Shown here: piece after piece, positions 32,383 through 35,087 of the stretch | Numbering within the stretch: position 1 is the first letter of the stretch | Layout: the number at the start of each line of letters is the position of its first letter | Source: an uncultured Lachnospiraceae bacterium | GTDB lineage: Bacteria > Bacillota > Clostridia > Lachnospirales > Lachnospiraceae | NCBI GenBank assembly: GCA_900317585.1 | Contig: ONHG01000025.1 | Location: forward strand, 1-35,087 | Direction of reading: 5' to 3' | DNA: 35,087 nucleotides | Made by a program: the position numbers and the translations under genes | The notes under the pieces: model-generated | Told to the model about the DNA's origin: nothing | Database searches by the model: none | What the model saw: the letters and a program-made list of their open reading frames with translations, nothing else

Positions 32383-32406
32383 CGGGGCAGATGCCCCGTA
32401 TTTTTA
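32383..32406 (+). terminator. Terminator after pdxST
   Basis: CGGGGC-AGAT-GCCCCG hairpin followed by TATTTTTAT. The rest of 32268-32503 has no gene. Confidence 0.7.
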
Positions 32407-32452
32407 TACCGACTTTTTGTGGTAAAATATAAAATGCATTTTTTTTAATATA

Positions 32453-32461
32453 TGGTATAAT
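32453..32461 (+). promoter_or_regulatory. Possible extended -10 promoter of the MNT-HEPN pair
   Basis: TGGTATAAT (TGn plus TATAAT) 43 bases before the first ATG. No good -35. Confidence 0.4.
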
Positions 32462-32503
32462 AAAATAGTAGAGTGAAAATTATTTTTTAAGGAGGGGTAG
32501 CAT

Positions 32504-32845
32504 ATGCCAAAAGCTATGTATAATCTGATTGGACAATACATTGAAGAAATCAAAAAAATTTATGGTTCACATGTCAGACAGATTATTTTATATGGTTCGT
32601 ATGCCAGAGGCGATTTCAGACCTGACTCAGATATAGATATTATGATTTTGGTTGATATGTCAGATATTGATCTTAAATCTTATGGTGAGAAGCTTTCCTA
32701 TATGACATATGACTTTAATCTGGATCATGACATTGACATAAAACCAATTGCCAAAAGTGAAGAGATTTTTAATAAGTGGGTAGTAAATTATCCATTTTAT
32801 TCAAATATTCATAAAGAGGGGGTTATACTATATGGAGCCGCATGA
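32504..32845 (+). CDS. mntA: MNT nucleotidyltransferase antitoxin (MntA-like)
   Basis: A 113-residue minimal nucleotidyltransferase. GSYARGDFRPDSDIDIMIL contains the GSX10DXD active-site pattern. The later HDIDIKPI supplies the third acidic residue. In type VII pairs such an enzyme transfers AMP to a tyrosine of the HEPN toxin and silences it (known for MntA/HepT). AGGAGGGG lies before the ATG. It overlaps the HEPN gene by 14 bases, so the two are co-translated with the antitoxin first. Confidence 0.88.
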   Translation: MPKAMYNLIGQYIEEIKKIYGSHVRQIILYGSYARGDFRPDSDIDIMILVDMSDIDLKSYGEKLSYMTYDFNLDHDIDIKPIAKSEEIFNKWVVNYPFYSNIHKEGVILYGAA

Positions 32846-33248
32846 TGTAGAAATTGGTACAAGAAGAGATCTTGTTCTATATAGAATTGAAACCTCAAAG
32901 AATGACTTAAAATCCGCAAAGGTGCTATTGTCTATTGATGATTATAAAGGAGCAAATAACAGAGCCTACTATGCAATTTTTCATGCTATAAATGCAGTAC
33001 ATGCTACTAGTGGAAAAGCATATAAGAGACACAAGGATGCAATAGCTAATTTTAATAAAGACTATGTTAAAACAGAAATTTTTCCCAGAGAAATAGGAAG
33101 AAAAATTGGAATGGCAGAGGAAATTCGTCATGCAAGCGATTATGATGATTTTTATATTGCAAGCAGAGAAGAAGCAGAGCGGCAAATTACAGTTGCAGAA
33201 GAATTTATAAATCTTGTCGAAAAATATTGTGAGAAACAGCTCGATTAA
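32832..33248 (+). CDS. hepT: HEPN domain toxin (HepT-like)
   Basis: A 138-residue helical HEPN protein. NNRAYYAIFHAINAVHA includes the R-X6-H motif of HEPN ribonucleases (arginine in NRAYY, histidine in IFH). The two adjacent tyrosines are candidate targets for AMP transfer by the partner. The remainder (DLKSAKVLLSIDDYKGA, AEEFINLVEKY) matches the common HEPN fold. A GAGGGGG site precedes the ATG. The pair is more AT-rich than the pdx genes on its left, consistent with acquisition by transfer. Confidence 0.87.
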   Translation: MEPHDVEIGTRRDLVLYRIETSKNDLKSAKVLLSIDDYKGANNRAYYAIFHAINAVHATSGKAYKRHKDAIANFNKDYVKTEIFPREIGRKIGMAEEIRHASDYDDFYIASREEAERQITVAEEFINLVEKYCEKQLD

Positions 33249-33274
33249 AATCCGGGGCATCTGCCCCGGATTTT
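33247..33274. terminator. Bidirectional terminator between hepT and the kinase gene
   Basis: Perfect 13-base arms AAAATCCGGGGCA and TGCCCCGGATTTT around two bases. A/T runs on both sides let it stop transcripts from either direction. The GGGGCA..TGCCCC core resembles the hairpin before this gene pair at 32383. Confidence 0.85.
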
Positions 33275-33353
33275 GTTGTTTCTTATGTCTTATAAGTTCA
33301 ATATATAATATGATTAGACGGTCAATAGGTATCATAATATTGTTTTAAAAAGC

Positions 33354-35087
33354 CTAAAACTCCAGAGTCACCTTAAAAAGATCGCCATCCACAGTCAGCT
33401 CCAAAGTACCATTCATGAGCTTCATGAGACTTTCTGCAATAGACAGTCCAAGTCCACTGCCCTCGGTATTTCGCGAGCTGTCTCCTCTGACAAAACGCTC
33501 CTTGAGCTCATCGCTTGAGATATTAAGCGGTGTAGCTGATACATTCTTGAAGGTTATGATGGCTCCGCTGTCCTTTGGAATGATGTCAATGTACACTCTC
33601 GTGCCCGGCTGGGCATATTTGTTGATGTTGTTCATCAGATTATCAAACACTCTCCACAGATGTCGTCCATCTGCCTGAATCATGACAGGTGTAACGTCAT
33701 TTTTGATAATTAAATCAAGATTATTTTTCTCGAATTTTTCTTTGTATTCTCCGGCTACCTGTGACAGCATAACAGCCGCATCCAGTTCCTCAAGTTCTAC
33801 ATTTATGCTGCCGGTAGATGCTTTTGAAGCCTCAAGTAAATCCTGAATTAATTTTTTCAGACGTGATGACTGTCTGTCGAGAACGTCAAGATATTCGCGT
33901 ACCTTCTCGTTATCTATGTCCTCCTTCTGCAACAGGTCCACATAATTGATAATGGAGGTGAGCGGTGTCTTGATATCATGCGACACATTTGTGATTAGCT
34001 CCGTCCTGAAGCGCTCGCTCTTCATTTTTTCAGAGACCGCAGCCTCTATTCCATTGCTCACATTGTTCAAATCCTCTCCATGCTTTCTGAAAAACAGCAT
34101 GAGTCTTGACGTATCAACCGGCTGTGAAAAATCACCGTTTGCTATAGCCTTTGCGGCGCATCTTATCCTGTCATACTGCATGATAAATGCGATAAGCAGT
34201 GCAAGCTCTATAAGCTTTATAATAAATACAAAGCCAATAAGCTCCATGCAAAAGCCTATAAGCTCAAGCAGACATAAAAGGCCGAATGCCAGCATACTGA
34301 TCAAAAACAGCGGTACATTTCTTTCTATCCATGAAAAGCCGTATCTGATTGGAGCAAATACCATTCTGCATAGCTTTTTGACAGGCTTTAAGAAAAATCT
34401 CACAACATAGTAGCACAATGTATGCTTCCAGAACTCATGTGCCCTGATTCTTACGTATGTTGACAGGATTGCTTCAAGCGAAACCATGGTTGCTGCCAGA
34501 CAAATGAGTGCCACCACCGGAAGCTGCTTTATAAGCAAAAAGCATGCCGGAAATACCATAAAGTCTGCAAGCATTGTCACTCCAAGCATCACCTCATACG
34601 GCAGCCTGTCATATAATCGTAATTTAATTTCCTCTGACTCTGCACGTTTTCCGGCAACTGCCAGCAGATATCCCGCTGTAATCACAAAACCAAGTATAAA
34701 TATGACAAACAATACACTCAAATGAGCCTCTGTAAATTCCATGACGTCAAGTATGCTGTCTGCCTGATTGAAGTAATCGCCCTTTTCCTGAAGCTGCTCA
34801 GGCAGCTTTGCATACACATAATAGTACTCAGGCTGCTCTTCCGTTTGGGTGTATGGATAGTACACAATTCCGGTATCCGATATATTAAATGTATCCGGTA
34901 AAAGCTCATAGCTCTCATTCACCTGCTCCACCACTTTTATGATTTCGTAGCGGTCATAATAAATATCCTCATCATAATCGTAGTAAGAGCCGTCACTATC
35001 AAAGCCCGAATTATCGTTATCCCCCAGATTCATGCCACACTTTATATGATTTCCTTTTTCATCGTAGCACTTTACATTTTTCCACTC
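33354..35087 (-). CDS. Sensor histidine kinase, 5' end outside the window
   Basis: The frame is open to the right edge: at least 577 residues, and upstream of the ATG at 35033 it still reads protein-like (CYDEKGNHIKCG). The visible N-terminal part is an acidic, Tyr-rich outer domain (SDGSYYDYDEDIYYDRYE). A membrane segment (LSVLFVIFILGFVITAGYLLAV) and several more follow: six or so in total around residues 100-290. Then come a HAMP-like region, the H box FRTELITNVSHDIKTPLTSIINY, a long dimer helix, and the kinase loops NLMNNINKYAQPG and GSGLGLSIAESLMKLMNG. Its response regulator is presumably beyond the window. The multi-helix core differs from the simple PhoR-like kinase at 25 kb. Confidence 0.9.
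   Translation of the reverse strand, partial: EWKNVKCYDEKGNHIKCGMNLGDNDNSGFDSDGSYYDYDEDIYYDRYEIIKVVEQVNESYELLPDTFNISDTGIVYYPYTQTEEQPEYYYVYAKLPEQLQEKGDYFNQADSILDVMEFTEAHLSVLFVIFILGFVITAGYLLAVAGKRAESEEIKLRLYDRLPYEVMLGVTMLADFMVFPACFLLIKQLPVVALICLAATMVSLEAILSTYVRIRAHEFWKHTLCYYVVRFFLKPVKKLCRMVFAPIRYGFSWIERNVPLFLISMLAFGLLCLLELIGFCMELIGFVFIIKLIELALLIAFIMQYDRIRCAAKAIANGDFSQPVDTSRLMLFFRKHGEDLNNVSNGIEAAVSEKMKSERFRTELITNVSHDIKTPLTSIINYVDLLQKEDIDNEKVREYLDVLDRQSSRLKKLIQDLLEASKASTGSINVELEELDAAVMLSQVAGEYKEKFEKNNLDLIIKNDVTPVMIQADGRHLWRVFDNLMNNINKYAQPGTRVYIDIIPKDSGAIITFKNVSATPLNISSDELKERFVRGDSSRNTEGSGLGLSIAESLMKLMNGTLELTVDGDLFKVTLEF

Overview
The window looks like a low-to-mid GC Firmicute chromosome, most likely a gut Lachnospiraceae (Agathobacter/Eubacterium rectale or Roseburia type). 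This is inferred from gene content (HemZ, a DUF815 ATPase, PdxST with a MocR-type regulator, PssD/PssE exopolysaccharide genes, long-form HPF, a single long Rel), strong AGGAG ribosome sites and TTGACA/TATAAT promoters. No rRNA, tRNA or CRISPR array was seen. Both ends cut genes: a PssE-like glycosyltransferase at the left and a sensor kinase at the right.

Layout. 1-2.1 kb: end of an exopolysaccharide cluster read leftwards (sugar-phosphate transferase, a pssD broken by an internal deletion, pssE). 2.3-4.4 kb: a two-gene Septu-type defence island (HNH nuclease and AAA ATPase). 4.5-15.5 kb: leftward housekeeping genes: hemZ, an MBL hydrolase, rel, a ROK sugar kinase, a family-2 glycosyltransferase, a GNAT, a cyclophilin, murF and ddl. 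15.6-20.7 kb: AT-rich accessory zone with small unknown genes, an unusual ECF-like sigma factor fused to a membrane anchor and extracytoplasmic domain, a small membrane protein, an XRE regulator, a lipoprotein, and a small RNA resembling a type I antitoxin. 20.7-28.7 kb: hpf, an ABC-F ATPase, a DUF815 ATPase, and a phosphate module (pstB-phoU, then the PhoP/PhoR-like pair). 28.8-32.2 kb: pdxR divergent from pdxST. 32.5-33.2 kb: an MNT-HEPN toxin-antitoxin pair. 33.3 kb to the end: sensor histidine kinase.

How parts work together. pdxR and pdxST face away from each other and form a B6 biosynthesis unit, but a roughly 280-bp imperfect palindrome occupies the pdxST leader and a 42-bp palindromic repeat sits at each end of the operon. 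The two phosphate promoters share the same layout of TTTTACA boxes before a TATAAT, so the PhoP-like regulator probably controls both pstB-phoU and itself; pstS, pstC and pstA are not next to them. The XRE gene lies between two genes whose promoters carry the same 19-bp palindrome, which suggests a small local regulon (membrane protein, lipoprotein, possibly the regulator itself). Defence and addiction functions are scattered through the window: Septu, the MNT-HEPN pair, and the possible type I antitoxin remnant.

All functional calls are by reading protein motifs; no database search was run. The most unusual items are the membrane-tethered sigma factor with its promoter buried in an inverted repeat, the shared 19-bp operator, the large palindromic element before pdxS, and the orphan antitoxin-like RNA.
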